This document shows positions 1 through 12,613 of a stretch of DNA of 64,000 nucleotides, piece after piece. The notes under the pieces are model-generated. The model ran no database searches, was not told where the DNA came from, and saw only the letters and a program-made list of their open reading frames with translations. The position numbers and the translations under genes are program-made. The stretch lies in assembly GCA_024449915.1 (NCBI GenBank), contig JAMZAV010000633.1:354001-418000 (forward strand). Reading direction: 5' to 3'. Within the stretch, counting starts at the first letter, position 1; the number at the start of each line of letters is the position of its first letter. The stretch comes from Sweltsa coloradensis. Its lineage: Eukaryota; Arthropoda; Insecta; Plecoptera; Chloroperlidae.

Positions 1-528
1 AGGTGAGAGTGATTTCCATAATCTACTAATTTAGTGAAAAAATGGTGGCTTAATTCGTACTAGTGTGTAACACGTGTGATAAACGCAATATAAGTTGTAT
101 TCGTTGAAGTGACTATATCTTTCCTCAATCTATTGATCTTTTTAAATGTACCTTAAAGCTTCCTTTTACCATATTTGGCTATCTTGGATAAATGTACAGT
201 AATTCAACAATGGCCAACATTCAAGTTCAACAATGAAGTAGCGCCACAAGCAGTGGAGCTGTGAGTTGGCAGACTAGAGGGCATTTAGGGGGTATTCTGT
301 CTAACTTAAACAGCAGTGGGGTAGGCTCTCTGTAAGTATAATCATATTTATTAATATAATTAGCACCATTTTTGCTGGATCTTGCCAAAATTCAAGCATT
401 AGCATGATTAAGCCAACGTTGACAATTTTAACTCAACCATCATTACTTTATTTGGCCAAATAATTGGGTTACTGTATTTCATTATATAGCCTACGTTAAC
501 ATATTATAAATGCCATGCTCTTCACGAG
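1..528. other. Unassigned A+T-rich sequence
   Basis: I see no coding frame, RNA gene or recognisable repeat here. Confidence 0.5.
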
Positions 529-655
529 CCGGCACCTTTACCAAATATACTTGAACTTTCTCCACTTCACGTGTTATACTCTAACCCGGCACCTCCACCA
601 AATATACTAGAACTTCCTCCACTTCACGCGTTATACACTCTAACCCGGCACCATC
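529..655 (+). repeat. Tandem repeat of about 58 bp, built on the CCCGGCACC motif
   Basis: Two units and the start of a third begin at 529, 586 and 645. Each opens with a CCGGCACC core. The first two continue through ACCAAATATACT, then a shared stretch ending in CCACTTCACG and TTATA. The opening core with ACCTCCACCAAA is the same as the terminal motif of the short element family found at 55732, 57897, 42268 and elsewhere. This array may therefore have grown from the end of one such element. Confidence 0.7.
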
Positions 656-753
656 GTGAATTTATTATTGGCACAAATGTGTATATGCTTCTAATCTGGG
701 CCAACGCCAACGCCATATGAGCATACCTTTCTTATTCCGGCGTCTCTCGTATA

Positions 754-1981
754 CAGTGGCGTAACTAGGAATTATTTCGGGGGGGGGGGGTTTCTGGACA
801 ACACGAGGTGGCGCGGTGCAGCTGGGGTCTGGGGCGAAGCCCCAGCCGCCGGAGGAAGGCGATTTTTTTTTTACAAGTATAGTATTATTTTGTGATTTGT
901 AGACGCCAAGATGGCTGCTCTAGTGATCAACAAAGTGCATCATCAAAGATGCATTAATGTGTAAAATTTGAATTTAGGTAAGCATTTTGCACCTTATATT
1001 ATTAATTGATGAGCGAAGCAAAGATTCCATTCCACTCACTGGAGAAAAAACTCCGGAATGTTTTTCTTTTTTTCTGTTTGTATTTTTGCGTGTTTGTTAA
1101 CAGGATTGTGGCTAAACCGATACTCCAATTATTGTGATGAAATTTTCTAGAGGCCTTCAAAATCTCTGAACTTAGAACTGCCACGTTTTTTAGCATTCTC
1201 GAAAAATAGTTCTCATGAAAATCGCAATTTTACGATTTTTTTTAGTTTTAAAAAAATTCTTAAAACAATTCTTCGACTGATAACACCTAGGCCTACATGC
1301 TTTATCCGATAGTAATGATTTTTTTACAAAACCTTAACTGTATGAATTAATACATCATGTGAAATTTGAGCGCAATCGAAAAATTATTTCTCATGAAAAT
1401 CGCAATTTTACGCCTTTTTTCTTAAAAAAAAAAAAAAATCTTCGACTTATAACACCTACATGCTTTATTCGATTGTAATGTGGTGTGTAATGTAATGTGC
1501 GCCCCTGATTCTCATGTAGTCATCGTAAAAATTAAAACAATATTACCAAGCGTGTCTCGCAGGCCATAGCAATGGAAAACAAAATTAATTTATATACCAT
1601 CTGCATAACACATGGCAGCTCAATGGACCAATCTTACGCTCATCCAACAACCCACCTGAAAAAGCGTTTGCGCTTCCTAGTTATAGTTAGTTGTATGGAG
1701 GTGTTACTTTTCTACATAAAAGAAAATACAGAATCATTATATATTCATCGATTTATTGTTGTTCACTCACAATATTCACACTGTTGGGGGTGAGTGTTGG
1801 GGGTGAGTGGGGATGGCCGACGGACGATGATTGGGTGTGTGGCAAGTGATACACTGCACGCTGAATATTGAACCTCAACTAATTACTGCGTGGGCGCTCT
1901 TATAAAAAAATATTAGGCTCGAAGATGTTTCGGGGGGGGGGGTTAACCCCCTAACTGCCCCCCACCATAGTTACGCCACTG
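754..1981. mobile_element. hAT-like non-autonomous DNA element
   Basis: The left end reads CAGTGGCGTAACTA and the right end is its exact reverse complement for 14 bp, finishing in CACTG. Both ends are followed inward by G or C runs. The flanks carry TCGTATA and CCGTATA, an imperfect 7-8 bp duplication of the kind left by hAT insertion. A G+C-rich block with the hairpin CTGGGG...CCCCAG at about 821-858 recurs in the element at 38536-39491. No transposase frame is present. A Helentron-like copy (1007-1680) is nested inside, so the hAT-like element was in place first or acquired it before moving. The hAT assignment rests on terminal sequence and flank length only. Confidence 0.6.
1007..1680 (+). 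mobile_element. Helentron-like non-autonomous element, copy A (subfamily 1)
   Basis: The element starts TGATGAGCG after a host T and ends CCTAG before a host T. The 5' terminal word recurs inverted as CGCTCATCCAA at 1637-1647, about 34 nt before the 3' end. A short hairpin, AAGCG/CGCTT around a TTTG loop (1662-1675), sits directly before the terminal CCTAG. The interior holds about one and a half units of the 160-bp repeat seen in full at 17651-18456, with the recurring word ATCGCAATTTTACG. It has no coding capacity. It lies inside the hAT-like element 754-1981. In this copy the AACGC arm of the family's 3' stem is changed to AACCC. Confidence 0.6.
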
Positions 1982-3641
1982 CCGTATAAAATGAGTACAC
2001 AATACTCTCAAGTGAACATTAAATTAACATGAATTAAATATAAAATTAGTATGCATGTATATTTAAATAAACGACTTCATAATTATTATATGGGATGTAT
2101 GGTGTTGTGTATTTAAAACACTAGGCATTTAAATTTATGGTCTCTTGAATGCAAAACAAGTAACGTCTCTTCTTTCCATAAAGTAAAAGCAATACCAAAG
2201 TTCTTCATTTCCACGCACCTGGCTCTATGTGTGTTAAATTTTGTCCCAACAGTAATGTAAACTATTAATGTTGTCATACAGGTTAGGTACGTTAAATGAA
2301 TGTTTAATAATTCTTTTGATTTATGTTTCATGATCTTCATAATCTTATCTAATATAAAGTAGCAGCGTACCTTTAAAAGTCAGTTAATATGTAACCTTTA
2401 AAAATGTTTCTTTAAAAATAGTGCATTAAAAAAATCTTATATGGAAATGACGTATTCAATATTTTTGTAGGGGAAAGCTACCGGTACTCGTGTGATATTT
2501 TTGTACATTTAGAAGTGTTGCCAACATACATATTATCTACATGGATGCATTCTTGTGAGTGTTCGACGCAACTCTTGAGTGAGTTAAGGAATCGATAGAT
2601 GGCAGCACATAGTACGGCCAGGCGCTCTGCCACAAGAATACGAATGCTCAGCGGAAGGGTTCTCACCACCGCTAGAAGAAACAGAAACAACAACAATACG
2701 AATGTTGGGGTTGTATTTATTTACAAACCCGGCTTGAATAAATGTTTTGTCATAAGTTGGGAATTAGAAATAAGCTCATTAGTTTTGATATTATCATTTG
2801 CAACGGAACTTTTCTTAATAAATGTGTTCCTATTATTGTGGAACTACAGTCGCATAAACGATGCGGTTGTGCGCCCTTGAGCCCTGTGCTATATAAAACT
2901 TATATTTAGAATGTTTATTATATTTCTATAGTGTGCTAGCATATTGCAACAAAATGTGCTTATTATTTACAATCGTGTGTAATAGATTTTAAGAAACAAA
3001 TAATAGATTTGATGAAAATATTCTTCATGTTGTATCCGTTAACGAAAATTAATGTACCTATTCAATTTGTTTTTTGTATGGTTAAACCAGCGACTTATAA
3101 TGTTAGCTGTTATCTTCTGTGCAGAGACACAGTTCGACCCATCTTTTTAGATTTATATTCGCGTAGTTATGAACCATCGACTAATGAATGTGCTTCAGCA
3201 GTTTAGCGTATACTTACAAACCTAGAAGACAACCCATAAATTGACCTATGTTCAAACGATCCCGAGGGTATGAAAGAAACCCGTGTATGTAATTAGAAGG
3301 ATGAAGATTTATATTGAAGATTACAATGGTCTCCGTGTCAAAGAATCGCGGGCAAATAGCGAGTCCATGACGCAAGCTACAACAATGCGACACATCTTAA
3401 AATAAATTGTAGAGAAGTGGACAGTATCCAAGATAATTTCTAACCAGAACTTGGCACTCCGTCTAATTTTGTACGTCAACTATGCCGCAAATAGCTGTGC
3501 TTAGGGATCCGTAGTGCGTGATCCAGCTATCCTTGCCAGCATCATTCACTTGCAGACATTTTCAAGTACTCCGATAAGCCGCTGACGACCTCTTCGCGTT
3601 ATCTTTCGCTTAATTCGAGTTGTAGGAAGATTAAGTCTCGA
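1982..3641. other. Unassigned sequence
   Basis: Only short open frames are present, none with recognisable motifs. The stretch 2590-2700 is locally richer in G+C than its surroundings but has no splice or protein signature I can support. Confidence 0.4.
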
Positions 3642-3862
3642 GCATACGATAGCTTACGTTTGTCACTCAAACCAGCATATTATTATGATATATAACAATT
3701 ATTGTTACTCAACCCAGTAGGCCTATACGTCACTCAACCCAGCACATCATATCTTATGTTTGTCACTCAACCCAGCATACGATATCTTACGTTTGTCACT
3801 CAACCCAGCATACGATATATTACGTTTCTGAATCAACCAATCATTTAATTATCTTACGTTTG
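3642..3862 (+). repeat. Degenerate tandem repeat, unit about 33-36 bp
   Basis: The unit is built from CACTCAACCCAGCATACGAT followed by a TCTTACGTTTGT segment. About five more or less diverged units can be followed. The two around 3754-3820 are nearly identical, while the outer ones carry insertions. Confidence 0.75.
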
Positions 3863-4165
3863 TACAGCATGACCCGAGTTTATAACCTCACGTCATTATC
3901 GAGCCGAGCAACGTTGGCACTTAAACTGGAGTAGATCCTTACATTCCATCTTAGATTACGTTACCCATTATAATAATTATTAGTTATTTTTCAAAAGTAT
4001 TATTTTTTATGTGTGTGTGGTTAGAAGTCAATAATTTTGGTTTTTACTTTTTAATGTGTCAATGTGATGAATCCATTTTAAATTTTGTTAGCTCTGGAAG
4101 TAATCCGTGACCTGTAGCATGATGTCGGTACAAAAATTCATTTCTGTACAGTCGTACACCATGAC

Positions 4166-4428
4166 AAGAGGTACGTGAAAATAGCATTTTCAAGTGTCAT
4201 TTCATAGCGTTTTGTAGCATCTATTTTTTTGGCCACCTTCAAAAACTTGTGTATGAAGATTTTTCATATTATTATTTTGAAATTATGTCATCAAGGTTGA
4301 ATCAATATCAATCCATAAAAATGTGTATAAACAAACTATCCCTACTATGGAAAATAAAATAAAATGGGACTAGAAAACCTTGCGCTTTGTAGCATCTATT
4401 AACAAATCGCTATTTTCACGTACCTCTA
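4166..4428 (+). mobile_element. MITE with 8-bp target-site duplication
   Basis: The terminal inverted repeats AGAGGTACGTGAAAATAGC (4167-4185) and its exact complement (4409-4427) are 19 bp and perfect. The flanks carry a perfect 8-bp direct repeat, ACCATGAC, at 4158-4165 and 4429-4436. An 8-bp duplication is usual for hAT and P superfamily elements. The 263-bp body has no coding capacity. A diverged, truncated copy lies on the opposite strand at 17389-17646. Confidence 0.8.
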
Positions 4429-4436
4429 ACCATGAC

Positions 4437-5343
4437 CATAAGTAAACCAGGGCTAGTTGTATCTACTACCTAGCCCTTAGTTACTACTGGTTAAGGATAT
4501 TCACTTGCACATTCCAAATTGTGTAAACAGAATTGTACTGACTCTTTCGTCTTGTTTGTCTCACGTTGTGTTAGTATGATGTAATAAGAGTTGGCATTTG
4601 ATTTGATATGAATGAATGAGATATCGAGAATACTTGTTTTTTAGAAAAACTTCTGATTTTAGCCGTCGATAGTAATAATAATAATTTATCCACCCTGTTA
4701 TAATAAATTGTGGGACCTTTTGGTGGTTACCAATATTTGATAGACTGTTCCTAACCATTGATTTGTTTCCAGCAGCATATGAAATTATATCATTCTATTA
4801 TCTACCGAAGTACTTACTACTAAATGAGATTTTCCATATAACTTCAAGCATCAAAATGTTGGTATTTTTGTCATGCGGGGAGTGCTCTTTGCAACCGGCT
4901 TTACTGCACATCTACTTGATTCGGCCAAAGTGCAGCAAACACTGACCGCGTTATTTTGTCACGTAGAACTAGGATAGCACTCATTGTCAAGGAAGTGGCG
5001 CTGTTTAGTGGTGCGTCATCCTGGCGGCAACCACAGTAACGACGTGGAGCTCCAGACGTATCTTTGCTCTACTTTTAGCATAACATAGTATGAAGTTTAC
5101 GTTATATGTAACGTCTTTCAACAACCCAGCGCAAATGGAATTCAATACTTCAAAGCAGTATTTAACTGTTATCCTAGTGTTTTTACTTTTTATCCTTCCT
5201 TTAGTGTAGACAATAATTTGTAGGTTACACTCTGAACCTGTTCCTACTTGAAACTTGCGTAGTTAAGATACACCATTGGTAAGTGCACGAAAGATAACAG
5301 CTCTCAAGAGGGACAAACCAACAATATTGTTAACATACTTCAC
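4437..5343. other. Unassigned sequence
   Basis: I see no gene, RNA or repeat structure in this stretch. Confidence 0.4.
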
Positions 5344-5396
5344 CATAGATATTGAACCCCTATTGTTAGCCTACAATAAGGGGTTCAATATCTATG
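5344..5396. repeat. Short perfect hairpin
   Basis: CATAGATATTGAACCCC at 5344-5360 is followed after a short loop by its exact complement. Pairing extends into the loop (TATTGT with ACAATA) after a one-base bulge. The size and near-perfect pairing fit a small MITE remnant or a precursor-like RNA hairpin. Sequence alone cannot separate the two. Confidence 0.7.
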
Positions 5397-5524
5397 TACT
5401 TCACTACCACGGAGGTCACAATAGTTTAAGTAACGATTTTAAATAATGTGTAGCATTTGTTGCAGATTTAACAAGAAAATCGTAAATTCCACTACGTATG
5501 ACTACAAATAATCGATAGACGACC

Positions 5525-5665
5525 TAGTCGCTCAGTCACATAACTGATTTCCAGTGGGGGACTGCAATTTAAAGCGGACTGAGACAACCCTGTCGGAATA
5601 GACACCATCGAGGAGCGAATAATGGCCAACCAGAGATCGGCATTTGACATAGGAAATAGCGACCA
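5525..5665 (-). mobile_element. SINE-like element fragment S1
   Basis: This is the 3' half of the tRNA-headed SINE-like family whose full copy is at 22481-22905. On the minus strand it shows the conserved block (GCTCC..CGAT....CAGGGTTG), the CCACTGGAAATCAGTTATGT stem-loop region and the start of ACTGAGCG. The tail and tRNA head are missing. Confidence 0.65.
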
Positions 5666-6350
5666 AGTTGTTGGGCATTACGTCAATTTTAAACACTTCC
5701 CCCAACATAAAGGTAACTTACTCGTGAAATTTCTAATTATTCACCTTTGATAAATTCCTATGTAGCAACCACTAAATTGCTAGTTAACCAGTACCTACGT
5801 ACGGTTTGGATTGTGTCGTGCAAGGACGCCGTGCCAAAGAGACAGGCAGAAAGTGTAGCGACCTACATCTTTTAGTGTTGTTCCTAGCGCGCTGGGAGCC
5901 AAGTGGAGGTAAGATGTAATTCTGAACAAACAAAAAATACTTGTCGCGCACTAATTCCTGTTCGCCGCAACGGAAGTCTAAGAAAGTGGGGCAAGTGAGA
6001 CAACCCTTTTAGAATTCACTGCGAACCGCACTTATTCACATACATGGCTGTGAGTGTGAAGGGTTAACGATGATGCGATGTTGTCCTGTGTTTGGAGTAT
6101 GGTAATTAGTATCATTACAAGGGGCTATAATAATGAGGATGCTCAAGAACTTAAACCATGTGGTTTCTGTGACTAAAATCCACACACACGGTTATGTAAG
6201 CTTAAGCTAGCAATGATATTAAAATGCAAATAGCATGGAAATACAGATTTATTCTTCCTGATTAAACTCCGTATTTGAAAAATCAAGTTTCGATTATACA
6301 GCTACGTTGTTAATGGACTTGGCAAATTCAATAATTATTGTGGGAGTAGT
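5666..6350. other. Unassigned sequence
   Basis: I see nothing that supports a gene or repeat here. Confidence 0.4.
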
Positions 6351-6474
6351 CATACCGTAAGAATATAAGAGTAATTTTACGCATTGCAACTTATATAGCG
6401 TTTAAAGGCAATGCATACCGTAAGAATATAAGAGTAATTTTACGCATTGCAACTTATATAGCGTTTAAAGGCAA
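6351..6474 (+). repeat. Tandem duplication of 63 bp
   Basis: CATACCGTAAGAATATAAGA begins at 6351 and again at 6414. The two units agree through 6411 and 6474. The absence of visible substitutions points to a recent duplication. Confidence 0.9.
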
Positions 6475-7743
6475 AGCCCTCTATTTGAAACAGCGACATT
6501 ATTGTTGTTTGTCGTCGAAATAACAATTCTCATTTCCTACAACTAAAAGTGATTCGCAATTATACTTTTTTAAACAGAGCATCATTAGCATTCACTAAGA
6601 AAAGACGAAGATTGAGGGCGCACGTTTATGAGGAATGAAACAAAGTGAAATACGTTACAGTCTATTGAGAAATGCAAGTTATCATTTCCAAAATGCCATT
6701 TGCCAACATAACATAGCACAAAAACGTGTATTTATAACATTCACAATGTCACAATATATTGTGTGCATTATTAATTTCCATGTAAAAATATAATTCCAAG
6801 TCGATACATCGTTCTGGAGTGTAGAGTGTGTCAACAAATGTGGTACGATAAATAAAAACGACTCGTTTACTTATTACTTTATCTGAGAACGAAACTCCAA
6901 GAGCTCAGATTAATTTTTCCTACGCAGTGTTACTTAAGCTTCTTGTAATTTATTTTCCCGATTCTTATGGCGAGTATTATAGCGGGTGCAATTCATCATG
7001 CGCCGTTTCTAATGGTGTGGGATTTGCAAGAAAGGTGCAAAGCACACGTAGAAAATTATTCACTCCAGTAGAACGGGAATAAACAGGGCAATGCTACGTT
7101 CATAAAACACTGTTGCATTATTAGTTAACATGTTTCGTACATGTTAAGCTGAAACCTAGATAATTTGCTCTCGAGCCATACACTTAACTAAAAGTTACGA
7201 CCGTGGTTACTAAGCATGTGTGAAATTTCGTGAAACATATCATGTTTATTTGAATAATATTTACATTGTAGTTTATGATGTGTTAAAGAGTTATAGCAAC
7301 AGCACTTAAGTGTAGTTACATTGTGGAAGGACGCAGAATTGTATGCCTAAATTCTTCTTTTTCTCAAAATGAATATACGATTCAATACACCTTCAAATAT
7401 TTCCTCGTACTATTTTATTCGTTTCCTAACCTGAAACATTTAGATTCATACATTCTGTGTTTAGCTCTCCCTAGGGTATCGTCTACGTGTCCACATCTTG
7501 TCAGTTACCCACATTATACTTCAACTACTCAATGCCTGTGTGAATTACACTATACGCACACGCACACGCACATGAAACAAATGAGTTCGATGCCCGCCAC
7601 CTGCAAGACTTGCCGGTGGCGTCACAACGAACGTTTGTTCCAATGTTTTTCTAAAGAATTGTTAAGACGAATACTAAGGATAGAGTCTTCTAAATGGGTA
7701 TTACACAACTTAACAACATAATTCACAATACCCAGTACCCAGT
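6475..7743. other. Unassigned sequence
   Basis: The 132-codon open frame at 7323-7721 starts with GTG and has no domain or plausible protein composition. I do not call it a gene. Confidence 0.4.
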
Positions 7744-7807
7744 GGACCGATAGTTTGCTCGGTAAAGCTCATAAAGGTGGAGGACCGTGTTCGATCACTG
7801 ATCGGTA
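7744..7807 (+). repeat. tRNA-like sequence (SINE head or tRNA pseudogene)
   Basis: An A-box-like segment (TAGTTTGCTCGGTAAAGC), whose D stem GTTT/AAGC pairs with one wobble, is followed by a B-box-like GTGTTCGATCAC. The outer segments ACCGAT and ATCGGT are complementary, as expected of an acceptor stem. The anticodon and T arms pair poorly, so I read it as a relic. Confidence 0.35.
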
Positions 7808-10461
7808 CACGTCTTTTCGAACATTGCTCTATCTTCATCATAAATACCTCTAGTTAGCAAAGCAGACGTAATCACTCACACATGTACCCCTTTTCACATA
7901 CCAATCGGCCCTCCCGATAATTTTTAATCAGCTTGATCAGTTCAGTTGTTATCGTACCTCACTCGGGGCTATCCTCTAAGAGGTGAAGATTCTCTCCTAC
8001 GTGATGTGTGTGGTGTTGTTTTTACTACAAAACAGGTTTAAGAAACCTGTAAACCTGTACACAGTAGGAAATATTTTGAATTAAAACCTACCCTCAAATA
8101 AATTTTATCGGATAATAATGTTTTAAATTTCTTACGCAAAGTAAACCTCTTTAATTCAATATAAAATTTATAACAACAACCAGGAACAATAATTTTAAAA
8201 GCACTGATAACTTTACCGCTGTGTGCTTTAAAACCCCATTAACTAACCGACTTGTCTTGAATCAATCTAAACTGTATCGCGTACACAAACAGAAAGAAAA
8301 GGACTTCTGAACCTGCAGACGGAAATATCATACTTGAACGTTCAACACATTCTCAGTTCTCAGACTTTGTAAAGAACCCTCTTTTATTCAAATACTTCAC
8401 GACATTTTAAGTCACTTCAGATAAAACCGTTATATTCAGTCATTCAAATTCCATACTGATCTTATGTACTGATATAAATATCCCTTTCACAACAACAGAT
8501 GTTCATCTGCCCACGCTCGACATAGTGTTCTTTGTAATATTCATCCATCTATCGTTTTATCGTTTTAATAAACTCAGTTTCAGCTCTCCGTTTTACCTCT
8601 TGCCTTTCATATTCACATTTCGTTTATATCTTTATTAAATAATCCCAACGAGTTAAGTTGAATGGATAAACCCCCTCACATTTCCAAGCGGAATGACGCA
8701 ATATTGGCGTCTTGTTTAACTCTTGATACCAACTCGAGTCGCTCTCATAAATTGAAGTGTAGACATTGAAATCAACATCGCGGAGAGAACTCCAGGTTCA
8801 TTGAATAAACCTGTCTAAATAGATTGAAGTACTTTTCCGATAGGTAAAGCGTTCACTAGATTTAAGCTGGATTTAACGTTTTCTTTGGCATGGAAGACGA
8901 TTCTACTTCAGAATGATGACATTCATTCGTTTCAATTGTGAAATACTGTTGCCGAATGAAAACCTTACACGATAAATCCCCTAGTATACAGAGCTTGCAT
9001 TCCCCCCACTCCCCATTCCACTACTTGTCTGCTTATGAGTATGTGTCTCCTGTAATATCCCATACAGGATATGTTTTTGTACATGATAAAAAATTGCAGT
9101 TGCATATCCCCCCTTCCTTCAAAAAATATTTCTTTCGCGCTTGCCGATGATTCACTCTTTTTGCAATACCAATGATGCAGTTTGTATAACATTTAATACC
9201 TCACATTAACGTCAAATGAACATGGTACTACCGATCAAAATGTGGACGTTATGTATTATATAATGCGTTTCAGCGATTAGGAATCGACTGCTCACGTGAA
9301 CGTAACACGAAACACGAGCAAAATTATTTAACTTCGTAATAAGACTAAGGACTTTAATTCGAAAATTGATTCGTAATTAGGCCAATGACGATCGGATTGA
9401 GGCTATACTTCTCAAGCCCATCTTGTTGAGGATATGAATGCAAAGAATCAGGAGAAATACTCGTTATGATCGTCCGTGGAAAGGGTGGGGCCTTACAGGA
9501 AGTCTTTCTTCAAGTGACTTCCGCTTATAGTTTTCTTATGTACAACGCCAAGACATGAAATATAACTACAGTAGTTGCGAAGTTAATTTCTCTTTGATAA
9601 CGTCATCGAAAGGTGAATTTATTCATTCAGCGGTTCTCAATTAAAAATATTGATCAATGCCGCCAACATTGACAAACTTGCTACGAAACAACCTTGCCTT
9701 TTTAGGGCGCGACTAGCTACCCTTATATTACTCCGTTTTTTGTCCTAAAATACAGTTGTTTTTCTATGTTTTATTGTTAAGTGTGTTCATATTTTGTATT
9801 TTAATTCTTTGCTTAATAATTGTTTATCCTAAAATAAATTGCGTTTATCTCTTATCTGAAAAGTGCGTTCAGATGTTTGTGGACATAGTTTTTGTTCACT
9901 TTACTGGATTTCTATTATTTAACCCTCACCCCTCAGCATTATGTGCAGTACATCACCTCCTCTCTCACAAACTCGACACGCAACGTAGGGGAAAGCGCGA
10001 TCCTTCTACAACAACCAATATAAAATTTGAAGCACCGTTCTTACAAGTCTTGTAGTAGACCGATTTTAATTTATGAGGTCATCGCTTCGAATATATCGGC
10101 TGAGCATCCTGACTGCAATATTGTTTTATTTAATTACTTACCTATAGTTACTACTGAGACGGGTGCGTACAGCGTACATTTTATTTATTTCATGTACTAT
10201 TTATTTAAACGTCTTTCCTATTATGCGAGTCGTATTTTTAAGCTCAATAATCGTCATCACTACCGCGTTTGCGCAAATAATAATGTTTGAAAAAACGGTC
10301 TGTACGTAACTTAATCGTTTGTTAACTGGTCTTTTCAAAGATTTACACTAAAACTTTTCTAGTGCGCTTTTGTAACCTGGAGGTAGTGGCCATTAAAATG
10401 TTAAAACATTTAAGCTTTTCTTCATTTTCTGCTCCCTTTTTAATTGAACAGTTTGACAAAA
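7808..10461. other. Unassigned A+T-rich sequence
   Basis: There are no repeats shared with the rest of the window and no convincing coding frame. The 99-codon frame at 9756-10055 is rich in hydrophobic codons, which is expected from T-rich DNA. It has no family signature. Confidence 0.4.
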
Positions 10462-10858
10462 CAATAGGCGTAGCCAGAATTTTGATTCGAGGTGATGAAT
10501 TTCAGGGGCTACATTAAGAAATTTGTAGAACTGACCACAATATTTCTGGAAAAGTATATATCCTGGTACAATGGAGGGTTTGGGGCGCATTGCTCGAGAA
10601 ATGTTTTGATGTTTGAAACATTGCAAATTGTGGCATTTTACTATAGTTTCTGTAGCGTCTCGTCAATAATTTATAAAATAGTGAAGATCCACATATTGTT
10701 GGCTTACAAAATCTTGCCATGTGTAGGCCCTTCATATTATGTATGCCACATAGTACATAGTGCTGTTAAGTATTAATATATTCTTCTTCTGAAATCGAGA
10801 GGGGGGGGGCGGTATCGGACACCCTGAACCCCCACCCCCACCCGTCGCTACGCCCCTG
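10462..10858. mobile_element. Short hAT-like element, degenerate
   Basis: The left end CAATAGGCGTAGCCAG and right end CGTCGCTACGCCCCTG form a diverged inverted terminal repeat around a GGCGTAGC core. A G/C-run block lies just inside the right end (10801-10843), as in the elements at 754 and 38536. No clear flanking duplication or coding capacity remains. Confidence 0.45.
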
Positions 10859-12613
10859 GCTATCCTTGTAAGCTCAAATGCCACCAACATGTAATAGTGT
10901 ATTAGAATGCGCTTTATTTGACTTATTGTGAGCACATTTCCTGCATGATAAAATGTGAATTATTTAATTAAATCCTTATTTTGCATGTTTACTTATTACG
11001 CCAGTTTTACGTTCATATATTGAAGATCACAATAAATTTAATTATTGAACTAATGGGATCTCTTTATAAAATATTTACTTGTGCCGTGTTCATTATATAT
11101 TATTATCTTATCTAATGTCATATCGATCAAATATATTATGTATTATCTTATCATGGATTTGAACATGATTGTTAGGAATACGATGTGGTGCAATTCTACT
11201 CATTGCTGGCTTTTTTGTTAAATTGTCATCTGTAATTGTATGTTTTGAATTACTCTATTTCCCCTTATTTCTTATTAGGTACTACTTTCTTGTATTTTAT
11301 TTCGTCTTCGAAAACAAATTACTTCTGGAATAACGTTTGTTTTACGAATTAGTGTTTTAATGAACAACATAATAACAACATAATATGTACACCGTTGAAC
11401 CAACTTAACTTCAGTAAGTAGCCAGTGCAGCTGGTATGTAAAACTTCAAAAATCTTTGTTAAAAAAAACGTGACAATAATATTTTAATTTCATACTATTA
11501 ATGTTTCGCGTAAATAATAATATTTATTTCTATTACGTACTTTCCACACACCTTGTACAACAATTAACATCAATGCAACATGCTATTTTATCGTCAGTGT
11601 GTCATGATAATACAACTTTTCTAATCGAATCTAATAAGAACACCGTTCAAATGGAGGGAGCAGAATGCCAAAGTTACAATGTAGTTAAAATGTGATCGCT
11701 CGTTTCACCTAGTTACGAGAACTGATCCTTCTCATTGGTCAACATTCTAGAACCTATTCGCTCTGAAAATAGGCTTAAGCTATAGTGCGCTATAACCGTC
11801 TCACAAACGATGTCCATAACACATCTTATGGACTTAGTTGTTCAATGAGGTGAGATCAAACGTGTGCAATAACACTCATCGATAAACTCTACGTGGACTC
11901 TATTGAGGGGATCTTCCAGAAAGTTTCGTGTCAAGAGGTGATTCTAAAAACGAAGGGTTAAAGTTCTCCCATCTCCTCCTTCTCCTTGCATGGTATCATC
12001 CTCTCGGAAGATACTAAGTAGAGTAGTTTGCAAACAGAGGTTGTCCAAGGTGTTAAGAATTTTCTCTCCCTTTAACCCCTACGACTCTTGACATCAAGAT
12101 CACTGTGAGAGAATATTCAACATAGATTCAATCTGAGCTAGTTATTATGTACCAAGAGTAAGATAAATCTTTGTTATCATATTATCTACATCACACACAT
12201 GTCACGTTGTATTCTCTATTTCTCATTCCTCATTGTACCACTTCATCCAATACACAATAACAAAGAATATGAGAAATGAAAAATGTTATTAACTATTTAT
12301 TGAGGAAGGAGAGCAAACTAATAATCATTTCACTAACTTGGAAATAACAAACGAAATTGAAATAAAAACCTGGCGCGAGACTACGTTTATATTATTACGA
12401 AGAGTAGATTCAATGCATTAACGAACGACAGAGACATCTGGCAAATACCCAAAGAAAAACAACAAAAGGAGAGTAGGCTACGGGCCAAAACAGAATTCAT
12501 TATCCTTCACTCTCTCCTCCCCATAACCATATGAGGAAAGAAAATGCATTTAATTTCATCATGAGTAATAATACAGGTGTCACATTTAGTTAAGTTTCGG
12601 TCATTGTTGTAAT
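10859..12613. other. Unassigned sequence
   Basis: A+T-rich, with a less A+T-biased stretch at 11700-12100. I find no gene or repeat that I can support. Confidence 0.4.

Noticed and set aside
7323..7721. 132-codon open frame
   Set aside because: It opens with GTG, has no domain, and runs through a CACACG simple stretch; chance is sufficient.
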